Positions 1 to 7,888 of a DNA stretch of 64,000 nt are shown here, one piece after another. The translations under genes were made by a program, and so were the position numbers. Each line of letters starts with the position of its first letter. Within the stretch, counting starts at the first letter, position 1. Source of the stretch: Acidimicrobiaceae bacterium (GTDB lineage Bacteria > Actinomycetota > Acidimicrobiia > Acidimicrobiales > RAAP-2); contig PKXJ01000021.1 in assembly GCA_003132305.1 (NCBI GenBank), forward strand, positions 1-64,000, in the 5' to 3' direction. The notes beneath the pieces are model-generated. The model did not search any database and was not told the origin of the DNA. It saw nothing but the letters and a program-made list of their open reading frames with translations.

Positions 1-165
1 ATTCGACCTGACGGATTCCGACGCGGCAACCTCCGTAGAGCCTGAGATTCGCTTTTGTTCCCGGTTGCTTGCGCGGTTGCTTGTATGGGAGTGTGCAAAT
101 CTTTACCTGGCGCCGCTTCGAACCTCAATGTAAGCACCGAAATGGCCGACAACGTTAGTCGATAT

Positions 166-192
166 GACCCCTTGCACTCCGTGCAAAGGGTC
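166..192. other. Short hairpin in the left flank
   Basis: Eleven-base arms (166-176 and 182-192) pair with one mismatch around a 5-base loop. The left arm GACCCCTTGCA also occurs inside the tRNA-Ala attachment core just downstream, so this may be a decayed extra attachment remnant; a terminator is also possible. The rest of 1-262 lies outside the leftmost attachment repeat, and I see no supportable gene in it. Confidence 0.35.
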
Positions 193-262
193 AGGTCAGA
201 AACGGTATTTGAGTCCTGCTCTAACGCCACGAAAAGCCTTACAAACAACGTACTTTCGACGA

Positions 263-305
263 GTGGAGGTAAGGGGATTCGAACCCCTGACCCCTTGCAT
301 GCCAT
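263..305 (-). repeat. tRNA-Ala 3'-end fragment, outer attachment site of element 1
   Basis: This 43-bp stretch is identical to the 3' part of the intact tRNA-Ala gene at 13416-13488 (T arm, acceptor 3' strand and variable region), in the same orientation. After 305 the sequence no longer matches the tRNA. It is what a tyrosine integrase that uses a tRNA 3' end leaves at the distal junction. GAAAAGCCTTA lies about 30 bp upstream of both this copy and the 7234 copy. Confidence 0.9.
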
Positions 306-408
306 CGACTCGAGCCCAGTTCAGCATTGTACATAGTTGTCCAATTCTCTTGCATTCAGTGCAGCTTGAGTTCATCAATGTTCACGAATGACTGCTTGTA
401 TTCATATC

Positions 409-432
409 AACTGCTGAAGTAACTGCTGAAGT
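409..432. repeat. Tandem 12-bp repeats, left arm-type site of element 1
   Basis: Two perfect tandem copies of AACTGCTGAAGT. The same pair, with the second copy ending CC, recurs at 7141-7164 just upstream of integrase 1, so both ends of element 1 carry it. By analogy with arm-type sites of tyrosine integrases these should be binding sites for the N-terminal domain of the element 1 integrase; that role is inferred. Otherwise 306-541 holds no gene I can support. Confidence 0.65.
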
Positions 433-541
433 AAGAAGAGGACGACTTTCTCGTAACGTGGCGTGTGGATTCATTTCGGGGGGCCGATGCACCAGGTGTA
501 ACCCTGGGTTGGTGTTTGGATTAATCCCTATGGGTTCCGCT

Positions 542-1960
542 CTACAAACGAACGGTCCCGTTGGTTCCCGACAGAGAACACTTGACCTTCATCGTGATTG
601 CGTAGAGTACCAATCCCCTGGGAATTCCATCCGCACCGGTGCTGGTGGTGGGCGTGAGCCTGGGACGGCTGACAGTGCAGCCTCGTGTTGGAGGGACCGG
701 GAACATAGTCGACAGTAGATAATACGCCCGCATCGCTACTCGCTGACGTGCCGCCCATGCAACCCACACAACATGTGAGGCATTGGCCGCAGGCACGGGC
801 GTGACCGCAGCGGTGTAACCGTTCGTGCTTGACGGATTTGGTGTCGTGCTCTCGACACCGTCCACGACCACAACGGGACCAAAATTGGTCGTTACAGGGA
901 CTACAGCATCGTGGACGTAGGGACTGAGGCCGTCCAACTCGGTACTTAGCAAGGTTCCCGACGTCCGGTCGACCACTATCGACAGAGGACTGCCCGGTGC
1001 AGAGAACTTCGTACCCGAGATTCCAAGGTCCGTCGAGCTGGGAGTGGAAGTGACTCCCGGCATCTGACTGAGTACTTGGTAAAGCACGGTGCTCAACTGG
1101 GCCGAAGTGTTCGGCAGTATCAACATCGCGTCGAGAAGCTCGAGCTGGCGGACCGTGTCACAACCGCTCGTAGTCGAGCCCGCAATGGGACATGGACCTG
1201 GAGTGGGGCTGACGGACAACGTCGTCGGGTTCCACTGACCGTTGGCGAGAAGGGCGGCTATCTCAGCAGCATCGGTTGGCAGGTTGACGATGCTCTGATG
1301 TCTGACCAATCTTGATGTCGTGATGGTCCCGGCGGGCAGACCGGCAGAGAGTACCTGACCATCCTGTACGACAGCGGACGACCCGCCAGACTGTCCTGTC
1401 TTCGAGGTGCACAGATTTGTGGGGGATCCAGCCTTCTTATATATCTCCTCGTCATAAGGGGTTTGCCACCCCGTGCCCCCTTTTCCTACAGGTAGGTACG
1501 TCAATTTCGACGCGCCCTGGCCGTTTCCATCGGTCCATGATTGAACAGTGGCGCCAATGACGTAGTGCACGACTGCGTCGTAGCCCTCGGGCAAGAGTGA
1601 AAAGTCACAGACCATCTCATCGAGACTCGACTGGTAGTAATACTGGCCACTGCCCAGAGCAGGCAGAGCTGCCAGTTCGGCGTTCGTCGTAGCCGCGTTT
1701 CGAAGCTGGGCGGCCGCCGCCCCAGGCGGGGCCGTCCCGGGTAGGAGACCGATCATCAGCGCAACCGCCGCGGCGGCGGTCGCCATCGAGCTGACGCCTA
1801 TGAGCCGCCAACGCCGAGTGCGGCTTCGCCGCGGCGCATTATGGGCGAGGACTTCCGCCCACACCACGTCGCAGCGTCGGGCGTTCCTGTGGTCCAGTTC
1901 TTCGGTGAGCGGGTCTAGTGCTCGTAGAAGCTCTTCGATCTTCGTGGCTGGGCTCATCAA
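542..1960 (-). CDS. Membrane-anchored anti-sigma-like protein
   Basis: A 472-residue protein with a short cytoplasmic N-terminus, basic residues at about 45-52, one hydrophobic segment at about 53-75 rich in Ala, Val, Leu and Ile, and a large extracytoplasmic domain. It overlaps the upstream ECF sigma gene by 4 bp (ATGA), so the two are translationally coupled. This layout matches CU044_5270-type proteins that pair with ECF sigma factors in actinobacteria. Sigma sequestration at the membrane is inferred from context; I do not see a clear zinc-binding anti-sigma motif. No catalytic motif is apparent in the outer domain. It lies inside integrative element 1, so the pair is probably cargo. Confidence 0.7.
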   Translation of the reverse strand: MMSPATKIEELLRALDPLTEELDHRNARRCDVVWAEVLAHNAPRRSRTRRWRLIGVSSMATAAAAVALMIGLLPGTAPPGAAAAQLRNAATTNAELAALPALGSGQYYYQSSLDEMVCDFSLLPEGYDAVVHYVIGATVQSWTDGNGQGASKLTYLPVGKGGTGWQTPYDEEIYKKAGSPTNLCTSKTGQSGGSSAVVQDGQVLSAGLPAGTITTSRLVRHQSIVNLPTDAAEIAALLANGQWNPTTLSVSPTPGPCPIAGSTTSGCDTVRQLELLDAMLILPNTSAQLSTVLYQVLSQMPGVTSTPSSTDLGISGTKFSAPGSPLSIVVDRTSGTLLSTELDGLSPYVHDAVVPVTTNFGPVVVVDGVESTTPNPSSTNGYTAAVTPVPAANASHVVWVAWAARQRVAMRAYYLLSTMFPVPPTRGCTVSRPRLTPTTSTGADGIPRGLVLYAITMKVKCSLSGTNGTVRL

Positions 1961-2511
1961 AACTCCTTCGTTGGGGGTCGGGCGGACTTGGATTCATCGG
2001 CAAGGCCGGAGAGGCGGCTTACGGCGCCAGAAAGTCGTTCAATTGCCCGATGACATCGGACGTTGACGGCGTTCACTGACAGTCCAAGTACTTCAGCGAC
2101 TTCCCGACGACTGAGGTTCTCCCAGTACACGAGGCGCAGGAGTTCGGCATCACTCTCCGACATCTGGCTGAACGCCTTGGATAGGTCGAACACCGCGTCA
2201 ATTGAGGCAGTCTCGATCAAGTGAAGGTCGTTCAACTCAGCCACTTGAGTTTGCCGACCGAGTCGACGGCGCTCGTGGGCGACCTCGAAGCTGGCGATGC
2301 GGTACAGCCACGCCAGTGAAGGGCTGGCGGCGGCGGCGAACTTGCGCCATGCAACAACGAACGTCGCCGCGACCACGTCATCGTGAGAGGTTGGGGCCAC
2401 CCGGCGGGCCACATAGCGCGAGATCGCGCTGAAGTGCTCGCGGTAGAACGCTTCGAACTCACCCGTACCGGGTATTCCGCTGAAGTCATTAGGGCGTCGA
2501 TTCTTGCTCAT
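1957..2511 (-). CDS. ECF-type RNA polymerase sigma factor
   Basis: A 184-residue sigma-70 family protein with only regions 2 and 4, as in ECF sigmas. Region 2 covers about 20-85 (FYREHFSAISRYVARRV, then VVAATFVVAWRKF). Region 4 covers about 115-165, with the helix-turn-helix LSRREVAEVLGLSVNAVNVR. Its stop overlaps the start of the predicted membrane partner gene, the usual sigma/anti-sigma operon. The likely role is to direct RNA polymerase to a small regulon when an external signal releases it; the signal is unknown. The ATG start is preceded by only weak Shine-Dalgarno sequence. Confidence 0.88.
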   Translation of the reverse strand: MSKNRRPNDFSGIPGTGEFEAFYREHFSAISRYVARRVAPTSHDDVVAATFVVAWRKFAAAASPSLAWLYRIASFEVAHERRRLGRQTQVAELNDLHLIETASIDAVFDLSKAFSQMSESDAELLRLVYWENLSRREVAEVLGLSVNAVNVRCHRAIERLSGAVSRLSGLADESKSARPPTKEF

Positions 2512-2785
2512 AGTTACTACCCGTTTACACCCGCAGAAGGTCCAAAACTTACAAAAGAATCAGTCCATTTTTCCGAATGCGGTAGGAAGTCGCCGCGGCG
2601 TGCGGTGACGCGCTTGTTCGAGACTGTTTGCCAATTCCGATGTCCACCAAGTGACTCGTTCACCCGGGGCCGCGCAGTGATGTTCGTATTCGGTCAATTG
2701 GGAGCGTTACTCCGCACACTTGTTAATACGTATAGGACCTTTCATCACACTCGCTCTTCTGGCCCCTTGTCGTGGTAGGTCCTCC

Positions 2786-2831
2786 AGCCCGAGGACGGCG
2801 GGCGCGAAGCGCCAAGCCGTCCGTTCGGGCT
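2786..2831. other. Long GC-rich hairpin
   Basis: A three-part nested hairpin: outer arms AGCCCGA/TCGGGCT, middle arms GGACGGC/GCCGTCC, and an inner GGCGC-GAA-GCGCC stem-loop. No T-run follows, so it is not a standard intrinsic terminator. It lies in the gene-free stretch between the sigma operon and the leader of the small AICE-type gene. It could be a transcription barrier, a double-strand origin or a transfer-origin remnant. Nothing else in 2512-2889 is supportable. Confidence 0.6.
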
Positions 2832-2889
2832 AACTGGGTGATCATCAAAATCGTTTAAATCTACGGAATTAAGAAAATATTTGAGCTCA

Positions 2890-2999
2890 TTCTCAAAGTT
2901 TCTGTTCGAAAACGCGAAATTCGGTGTGGCTAGTTCTTATAGAGGGCGAAAATTTCGCTCCTCTGTAAGGAGCACTATGAGACTGCCCATTGACACCGG
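2890..2999 (+). promoter_or_regulatory. Leader/promoter repeat, copy 1
   Basis: About 110 bp, including the Shine-Dalgarno AAGGAG and the first codons, is nearly identical to 5659-5769. It contains a possible -10 (TATAGA near 2939) and a small hairpin with GCGAAA and TTTCGC arms just before the Shine-Dalgarno site. In copy 2 the pairing is kept although bases in the hairpin differ. It drives the small gene at 2977; copy 2 drives the excisionase. Confidence 0.75.
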
Positions 3000-3222
3000 A
3001 ACCGTGAAGTTTGCGGCGGCCGGACCTGCCGAAGCGGTCCTGGATTACGAGACTCGAGCGCCGAGGTTGGACGAGAACGGCACCGCACTGTTCGCCGTTC
3101 CGCTCTTCGCGGCGCGGACCGGGATTAAGGACTCGATCACGGTGAAGGTGTCAGGCGACGTTGCGGTTCGTAACGATTCGTCTGTAATCGTCAGAGCTGC
3201 TTACGGGGTGCAGGGGCTTTGA
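2977..3222 (+). CDS. Small AICE/plasmid-type conserved protein
   Basis: An 81-residue protein beginning MRLPIDTGTVKFAAAG. The start follows AAGGAG with good spacing; the upstream in-frame codons lie in the duplicated leader and are unlikely to be translated. The opening MRLPIDT, a VLDYETRAPRLDENG stretch and a beta-rich remainder recall small proteins encoded just upstream of FtsK/Rep genes in actinobacterial integrative elements; that family recall is from memory. No FtsK or Rep gene follows here: defence-type genes do. It is therefore probably the surviving first gene of a replication/transfer block that was lost or replaced. Function unknown. Confidence 0.6.
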   Translation: MRLPIDTGTVKFAAAGPAEAVLDYETRAPRLDENGTALFAVPLFAARTGIKDSITVKVSGDVAVRNDSSVIVRAAYGVQGL

Positions 3223-3240
3223 TTGCAGGGACGATTTCGA

Positions 3241-3852
3241 TCATTCGAAACCATCGTTCTCAACGACATTGAGCCCGAATTTTGGATTGATGTCGTCGCC
3301 CAATACAGGTCCGATCACGGTCTGCCCCCAGAATTCCATGAATTCCAGAATCATCAATTCTGTCAGTTCAATGGGATGACCAATTGTTACCCAGTGTGAA
3401 AGCAACGAACACTTGCCACTATTGTTCTTGGACGCGATGCCACCGTGATGGACGATGTCGTTGCGAAGGCGCTTCAAATCGCCCATCACAGGAACGACAA
3501 GTTCGTGCTCATCCAATAGTCCCGCGTCGGGCGCGAAACGCTTTCGATACGACGTCTCCCAAAGCGAATAGATAGTGACGACCCATTGTCTTCCGAGTTC
3601 GTGGATGATGGGTCCATTGGCGCGCATGAGTTCCGGTAGTTCCAATGATCGCCACTGAGCATAGACAGTTACTTGCGATTCTCCAGGCTTGCGCATTGCT
3701 AAAAAAGTCCTGTTCTTTGGTAAAGGACTTATCTGATAAACGGTGCTAGAGAATTCTTTCGAGGCGATCGCCAATCCACGACTTGCCAAGCCATAAGTCA
3801 TCGCCGAATGATTTAATTGGTCGTACCACTCAGTTTCACTTGCAGTTGGCAT
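3241..3852 (-). CDS. HEPN-like domain protein
   Basis: A 203-residue, mainly helical protein of unrecognised family. At about 131-138 it has RNDIVHHG, which fits the R-X4-H signature of HEPN ribonuclease domains. Many HEPN proteins act as RNA-cleaving toxins or antiphage effectors, so an RNase role is plausible but unproven. No separate antitoxin gene is adjacent; the neighbouring AbiEi/AbiEii pair is a distinct module in the same orientation. It sits between the two leader repeats of element 1. Convergent with the small gene at 2977. I see nothing else in 3853-3999. Confidence 0.5.
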   Translation of the reverse strand: MPTASETEWYDQLNHSAMTYGLASRGLAIASKEFSSTVYQISPLPKNRTFLAMRKPGESQVTVYAQWRSLELPELMRANGPIIHELGRQWVVTIYSLWETSYRKRFAPDAGLLDEHELVVPVMGDLKRLRNDIVHHGGIASKNNSGKCSLLSHWVTIGHPIELTELMILEFMEFWGQTVIGPVLGDDINPKFGLNVVENDGFE

Positions 3853-3999
3853 GCTTGCAATTGTCTACCAGTTGTTGCTCGAAGGTGTTCTGAAAGAATT
3901 TATTGCTGAAATTCCGCCATATTGCTGTTACTTGCGTGCAGTGCAAAGGGATGCTCCGAGATTGATCGAGCGAATCGTGATTCGAACTTAATTGTCATG

Positions 4000-4887
4000 T
4001 CACCTCCAACTTCCCCCCTCGAAGTCCCACCGTCGCCCCTGATCTTCAGAGACGAGGATCGGGTCAGCGAAGCCCTTGATCCAGTCCAGCGTCGCTTTGA
4101 AGTCGATGGGAATGCGATCGTCCAGACCTTGCTTGCGTACCCAAGTTGACCACCTCGCCTGGGCAATTGCTTCGTAGTCGGCTAGGGCCTCGGCCAGGGG
4201 CACGATCGTCGCGCTGCGTCCACTGGACACAGTCGTGATAGATCGCCTGAGCGTCGTTTCACTTATGGAGTGCTTTCGCGACAACTGGTATACGTCACAG
4301 AAATCCCTCCAACGCGTGATTGCAGTTCCTCGCTGGATTGCCGTGACGATCTTTTCGGCTATCACCATCTCAATCGAGTAGCCACGAAGACGTAATGTTC
4401 CACCGAGAAGTCGGGGCAGATTCACAATTTCTGGCTCGGGCCAGATTGCGTCACCTACGTTCACGTCCACATGGAAAGAGACATCAGCGGTCGCGAGTTT
4501 GCAAGGCATCGTAACGCGGACACCCGAGTACTCGTCGTTGTCGCGAATCACTTCGGATGTAGTACCGGCCGCGTTAAGGATGAGTCCGTCGTCGATTTGG
4601 ATACTTGCGATGGCGGAAATGACCTCTTCAATAAACATGCTGTCGTTAGATAGAGCGTCCGCCTGAAGGTCAACATCGCGCGTTGCGCGTCTCGTGTCAA
4701 AAGCTGCCAGCAGGACTCCACCCTTAAGAGCGAAGTTATTGGTGTGCTCGGATCGTGAGAGCCGCTCCAAGAATCCTTCGAGCGCATAAAGGTTGAGGAG
4801 TTCGGTGGTCGGTCGCCCCTGTAGCTTCGCTAGGTTCCGAAGGTCCAAGTAGGCGTTACCGGCTGGAGTCGCGCGCGAAATCGTCAT
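4000..4887 (-). CDS. AbiEii-type nucleotidyltransferase toxin
   Basis: A 295-residue member of the AbiEii/DUF1814 nucleotidyltransferase family. Visible motifs are KGGVLLA at about 54-60 (motif I), TRDVDLQ at about 69-75 (motif II aspartates), and VIAEKIVTAIQRG followed by RWRDFCDVYQL at about 175-205 (motifs III and IV). Family members block growth by modifying tRNA or other targets with nucleotides and give abortive-infection immunity. The start overlaps the end of the antitoxin gene by 4 bp, so the pair is coupled. The last about 20 residues (EGGSWR end) are unusual but the domain is complete. Confidence 0.88.
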   Translation of the reverse strand: MTISRATPAGNAYLDLRNLAKLQGRPTTELLNLYALEGFLERLSRSEHTNNFALKGGVLLAAFDTRRATRDVDLQADALSNDSMFIEEVISAIASIQIDDGLILNAAGTTSEVIRDNDEYSGVRVTMPCKLATADVSFHVDVNVGDAIWPEPEIVNLPRLLGGTLRLRGYSIEMVIAEKIVTAIQRGTAITRWRDFCDVYQLSRKHSISETTLRRSITTVSSGRSATIVPLAEALADYEAIAQARWSTWVRKQGLDDRIPIDFKATLDWIKGFADPILVSEDQGRRWDFEGGSWR

Positions 4888-5477
4888 AGGAGAATCTCGA
4901 GGGCCTGACGGATTGGCCCTGATGCCCTAGAGAACTTCTGCGCCATTGCTAGCAACGTCGACGGCTGTGAGCCAGGCCGTCGCAGCCATCTTTTGAGCGC
5001 TTCATTCGCCGTTTCGTGTCCCTCGTTGCCTCGAAGACGGAACGCGTCAATGATGCTGCGCTCTGGCGAATATAAGCACATCGAGATTCCTGCGCCGATC
5101 TCAATCTCGTTGCGCCCAATCTCGAATGTATCGGCATCAAAGCTGTGCCATCGAATCGGTCCTGAAATTTTCGGGTGCCTCATTCCTCGGGGAAGCGCGA
5201 GGTCGTTCGTTCTCGGAATTTCATCAGTGAGGTCGTGACGGGCAAGCGCCGAAGTGAGGCAAAGTGTCGACTCGGGCCGAAGTGCAGCGGCGGCTATGAG
5301 CGATGGATCTGCCTCGATGATGTCAGTGGCTTGATATATACCTCGGGCCAGTTGCTCAATTGAGCCTTCGTTTCGAAGTTGGTAGATGTGGCGTCTGGGT
5401 ATGCCGCTTCTCCTGGCGTCGCTAAGGGTGAACCAAGGTTGTCCCCTCAGTTCGCTGGGTAGTGTGGATGAACTCAT
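4884..5477 (-). CDS. AbiEi-type antitoxin/transcriptional repressor
   Basis: A 197-residue protein with an N-terminal winged-helix region (FTLSDARRSGIPRRHIYQLR, about 17-36) followed by the AbiEi antitoxin domain (ALRPESTLCLTSALARHDL). I chose the ATG at 5477 (MSSSTLP) because GGAGG lies 7 bases upstream; the longer frame would run into the operator. In the family it represses its own operon by binding inverted repeats and neutralises the AbiEii toxin. An inverted repeat sits directly upstream at 5493-5532, fitting autoregulation. Confidence 0.85.
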   Translation of the reverse strand: MSSSTLPSELRGQPWFTLSDARRSGIPRRHIYQLRNEGSIEQLARGIYQATDIIEADPSLIAAAALRPESTLCLTSALARHDLTDEIPRTNDLALPRGMRHPKISGPIRWHSFDADTFEIGRNEIEIGAGISMCLYSPERSIIDAFRLRGNEGHETANEALKRWLRRPGSQPSTLLAMAQKFSRASGPIRQALEILL

Positions 5478-5492
5478 CTGGATACCTCCGTA

Positions 5493-5532
5493 CATAAGTG
5501 TACACACATAACATTATCTGTATACACTTATG
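5493..5532. promoter_or_regulatory. Inverted-repeat operator of the AbiE operon
   Basis: Arms CATAAGTGTACA (5493-5504) and TGTATACACTTATG (5519-5532) form a nearly perfect dyad in the promoter region, 16 bp upstream of the AbiEi start. AbiEi-type antitoxins are known to bind such repeats for negative autoregulation. The binding is inferred. Confidence 0.7.
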
Positions 5533-5658
5533 CACGGAATTCTGCTAGTCGCTCGCCGATTCTGGCTCAATTCTGAAGCGGCCCGTGCCCTTGTACCCAG
5601 CGACCGGTGACAAATCGAAAAATACGGAGAAGCCATATTTGGCCTGTAAACGACACAT

Positions 5659-5769
5659 TTCTCAAAGTTTCTGTTCGAAAACGCCTAATTCGGTGTGGCT
5701 AGTTCTTATAGAGGGCGAAACTGTCGCGCCTCTGTAAGGAGCACTATGAGATTGCTTATTGACCCAGGA
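5659..5769 (+). promoter_or_regulatory. Leader/promoter repeat, copy 2
   Basis: Second copy of the 110-bp leader at 2890-2999, ending in the same AAGGAG and ATG context. The hairpin before the Shine-Dalgarno site has different inner bases (GCGA/TCGC) but still pairs. The coding match continues for about 8 codons into the excisionase gene (MRLLIDPG versus MRLPIDTG), so the excisionase N-terminus looks like a recombination joint. Confidence 0.75.
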
Positions 5770-5982
5770 CAGACTCCAGGTTCGCAGATTGGGCCGTCAC
5801 TGCTGGTAACCGTCGAAGAAGCGGCGACGCTTTTGCGCATTGGCAGGACCACGACGTACGAGCTCGTCATGAGTGGCAGGCTTCAAAGCGTGAAGGTCGG
5901 TCGACGTCGCCTCGTGGTCCGTGATGGAGTTCAACGATATGTCGGCGAACTTATACGAACACAAGACGCATGCGAGGTCTAA
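5746..5982 (+). CDS. Excisionase-family DNA-binding protein (element 1)
   Basis: A 78-residue protein with a MerR/excisionase-type helix-turn-helix: LLVTVEEAATLLRIGRTTTY then ELVMSGRLQSVKVGRRRLVV. The first 8-9 residues match the N-terminus of the unrelated gene at 2977, so the gene seems to have been fused in frame to a duplicated leader. Its homologue in element 2 lacks this extension and starts MAELTLLLSVEEAAE. Likely role: directionality factor for the adjacent convergent integrase. The GTTCAACGATAT region near the 3' end runs into the integrase end with a 4-bp overlap. Confidence 0.8.
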   Translation: MRLLIDPGQTPGSQIGPSLLVTVEEAATLLRIGRTTTYELVMSGRLQSVKVGRRRLVVRDGVQRYVGELIRTQDACEV

Positions 5983-7123
5983 TCCTCGCTCCACAGCATC
6001 GCCCCCATTGCCTGGGCGGCTTCCCTTCGATCAGGATCGAGGATGTGTCCATAGACATCCGCCGTCATTCGGATCGACGAATGACCCAGTACTTGACTTA
6101 CAACCTGAATCTTGACCCCCTGGGCCAACATCAGGCTGGCGGCGGAGTGGCGAAGTTCGTGAGGATGCCAATCTCCAAGACCCGCGCTCCGACAGATCGC
6201 CTGGAACTCTCTGTATAGATTTCTCGGGTCGATGGGTGTGCCGACTGACGACGTGAAGATGTACCCCGAGTCAATCCATGCGTCTCCCAACCACTCTCTA
6301 TCGGCCTGCTGTCGCTCTTCGTGAGCGAGGAGTGCCTTCAGCATCGGCTCTGGCAGATTTACTGCCCGCCGGCTGAGCGATGTTTTCGTGTCCGTCGTAA
6401 CGAGTAGTGATCCCTCTCGCTTGAGCTGTCTCGAGACTCGGAGAACCCCCGTGTTTCGGTCGAGGTCGCTCCACTGCAAGCCCAGCGCTTCACCGCGGCG
6501 AAGCCCGGTTGACAGCATGAGAGCGTACAACGCCTCGTTATGGTGCCCTTTCAACGTCTCTAAGAGATGTCGTGCTTGATCGGGTGAGAGCGTGCGGCCC
6601 TCGTGACGGACCATCTTTGGTGACCTCGAGAGAGTGGCGACGTTCCGATGGACGAGTTCCCACCGGATCGCTTGATCGAGGCACTGGGCGAGCACGGCTC
6701 TAATCCTCCTCACCGTCGAGGCTGAAAGACCGCTGTCAGCCTTCTGGGAGAGGAGTTTGTCGACGTCACTGACGTTGAGTTCGACAAGTTTCTTGTTCCC
6801 GAGACGCGGCAGAATATGCATCCGACTACGGTCTGGTAGTTGCTAAAGGTGCTCGGAGCGATTTGGTGGCGCATGACGTCGTCAAACCACCGCTCAAAGA
6901 GCTCGGCGACCTCGACGTCTTCGTCCTTGAGCAAAAGCCCATCGTCGATCTTTCGGCGAAGATCCTTGAGTTTCTTAACGACCTCAGTACGCTTCTTCCC
7001 CGACACGTACCTTCGAAGGGGCTTTCCCAATGAGTCGTAGCCCATATGCGCGACGCCCATCCACAGTCCATCGGACTGGCGCTGGTAGATCGAGTCCTCG
7101 TGATTTGATCGTCGCGGTGCCAT
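5979..7123 (-). pseudogene. Tyrosine integrase of element 1, frameshifted
   Basis: Two overlapping frames together make a full integrase of about 380 residues homologous to the intact one at 12165-13304. The N-terminal part (start 7123, MAPRRSNHEDSIYQRQ) runs to SNYQTVV and then loses frame near 6821-6828; the C-terminal part resumes at HILPRLGNKKL. The intact paralogue reads SNYKSVADNHIVPTLG here, which fits a one-base deletion. The catalytic half keeps R (STGLRRGEALGL), HELRHSAAS and the tyrosine in RMTADVYGHI. It is either a real inactivating mutation, which would leave element 1 dependent on the element 2 integrase, or a sequencing error. Confidence 0.85.
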
Positions 7124-7140
7124 CAGATTCCCCTCAAAAG

Positions 7141-7164
7141 AACTGCTGAAGTAACTGCTGAACC
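7141..7164. repeat. Tandem 12-bp repeats, right arm-type site of element 1
   Basis: AACTGCTGAAGT followed by AACTGCTGAACC, the same pair in the same orientation as 409-432. It lies directly upstream of integrase 1 and about 70 bp from the attachment core. Having the pair at both ends of one element, and not in element 2, points to element-specific integrase arm sites (inferred). Confidence 0.65.
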
Positions 7165-7233
7165 AACGGTCGCGGGGAAGGAATCTAAGATTTGAAAAAC
7201 TCGAAAAGCCTTAAGAAATAAGGCGTCTGATTG

Positions 7234-7276
7234 GTGGAGGTAAGGGGATTCGAACCCCTGACCCCTTGCATGCCAT
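7234..7276 (-). repeat. tRNA-Ala 3'-end fragment between elements 1 and 2
   Basis: Second 43-bp copy of the tRNA-Ala 3' end, identical to 263-305 and to the segment inside the intact tRNA gene. It separates the two integrated elements and is the shared junction of a tandem insertion. Beyond 7277 the match to the tRNA stops after one or two bases. Confidence 0.9.
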
Positions 7277-7379
7277 GGAGTCCTAGTCCGTTTATCCGCG
7301 TTCGCGCGCGTTCAAAAACTAAGTAATTCAGCAGGTTTTCCTTCCGGATCGTTCACGACGAAACATTGCTGACCGTTCG

Positions 7380-7403
7380 CGTAGCTTACGGCGTAGCTAA
7401 CGG
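7380..7403. repeat. Tandem 12-bp repeats, left arm-type site of element 2
   Basis: CGTAGCTTACGG followed by CGTAGCTAACGG. A related pair (CGTAGCTAAAGT, CTTAGCTAACAC) lies at 13323-13346 at the other end of element 2. The spacing and tandem layout match the element 1 pairs but the sequence differs. Probably integrase 2 arm sites. Apart from this site I see no gene in 7277-7469. Confidence 0.6.
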
Positions 7404-7469
7404 AGCATTGATTCTTACTCAGTGAGACCGGTCGGCCGGAACATATGTGGGCCGCAGGCCTTAAATCCG

Positions 7470-7748
7470 CTATCCGTGGGAGATCGAGATATATGGCAGC
7501 ACGTTTCTCGGTAAGAGTTCGCCGCCAACTGCTTCAAGAGCTAACCCACCAATAGCAGTGGTCGACGTTGCGGGGAAAACGGTCAAGTCTGCCGCCCCCT
7601 CCTCTGCCAATCGTTGTCGAATCAGCTGTGAAAGGGTCTTGCCGGTTTTCTCGGCTTCGAGCCTTAGCGCGTCTTCTACGTCACTTGGAATTCTGACTGA
7701 AATCATCGAGGAATTGGGGGTTTCTTCTCTGGAAGCTGATCGGGGCAC
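7470..7748 (-). CDS. Ribbon-helix-helix protein
   Basis: A 92-residue protein with an Arc/CopG-type ribbon-helix-helix core at about 14-48: MISVRIPSDVEDALRLEAEK, then TGKTLSQLIRQRLAEE. The C-terminal 40 residues have no recognised domain. Such proteins are DNA-binding regulators or antitoxins. No toxin gene is next to it; the divergent operon at 7889 begins about 140 bp away and could be its target. A GTG start is used. Confidence 0.7.
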   Translation of the reverse strand: MPRSASREETPNSSMISVRIPSDVEDALRLEAEKTGKTLSQLIRQRLAEEGAADLTVFPATSTTAIGGLALEAVGGELLPRNVLPYISISHG

Positions 7749-7888
7749 GGGCTAACTCCTTAGTTTTCTCTAGCTTAGGGAAGTATATGTAAGGCAACTC
7801 GTCAGACACAAGATTCTTAAGATAGTCACATGTATGACGCTAACGCGATATAGTGGGTTGAAGCGTATGACACTTTAAAGGAGTTGAA

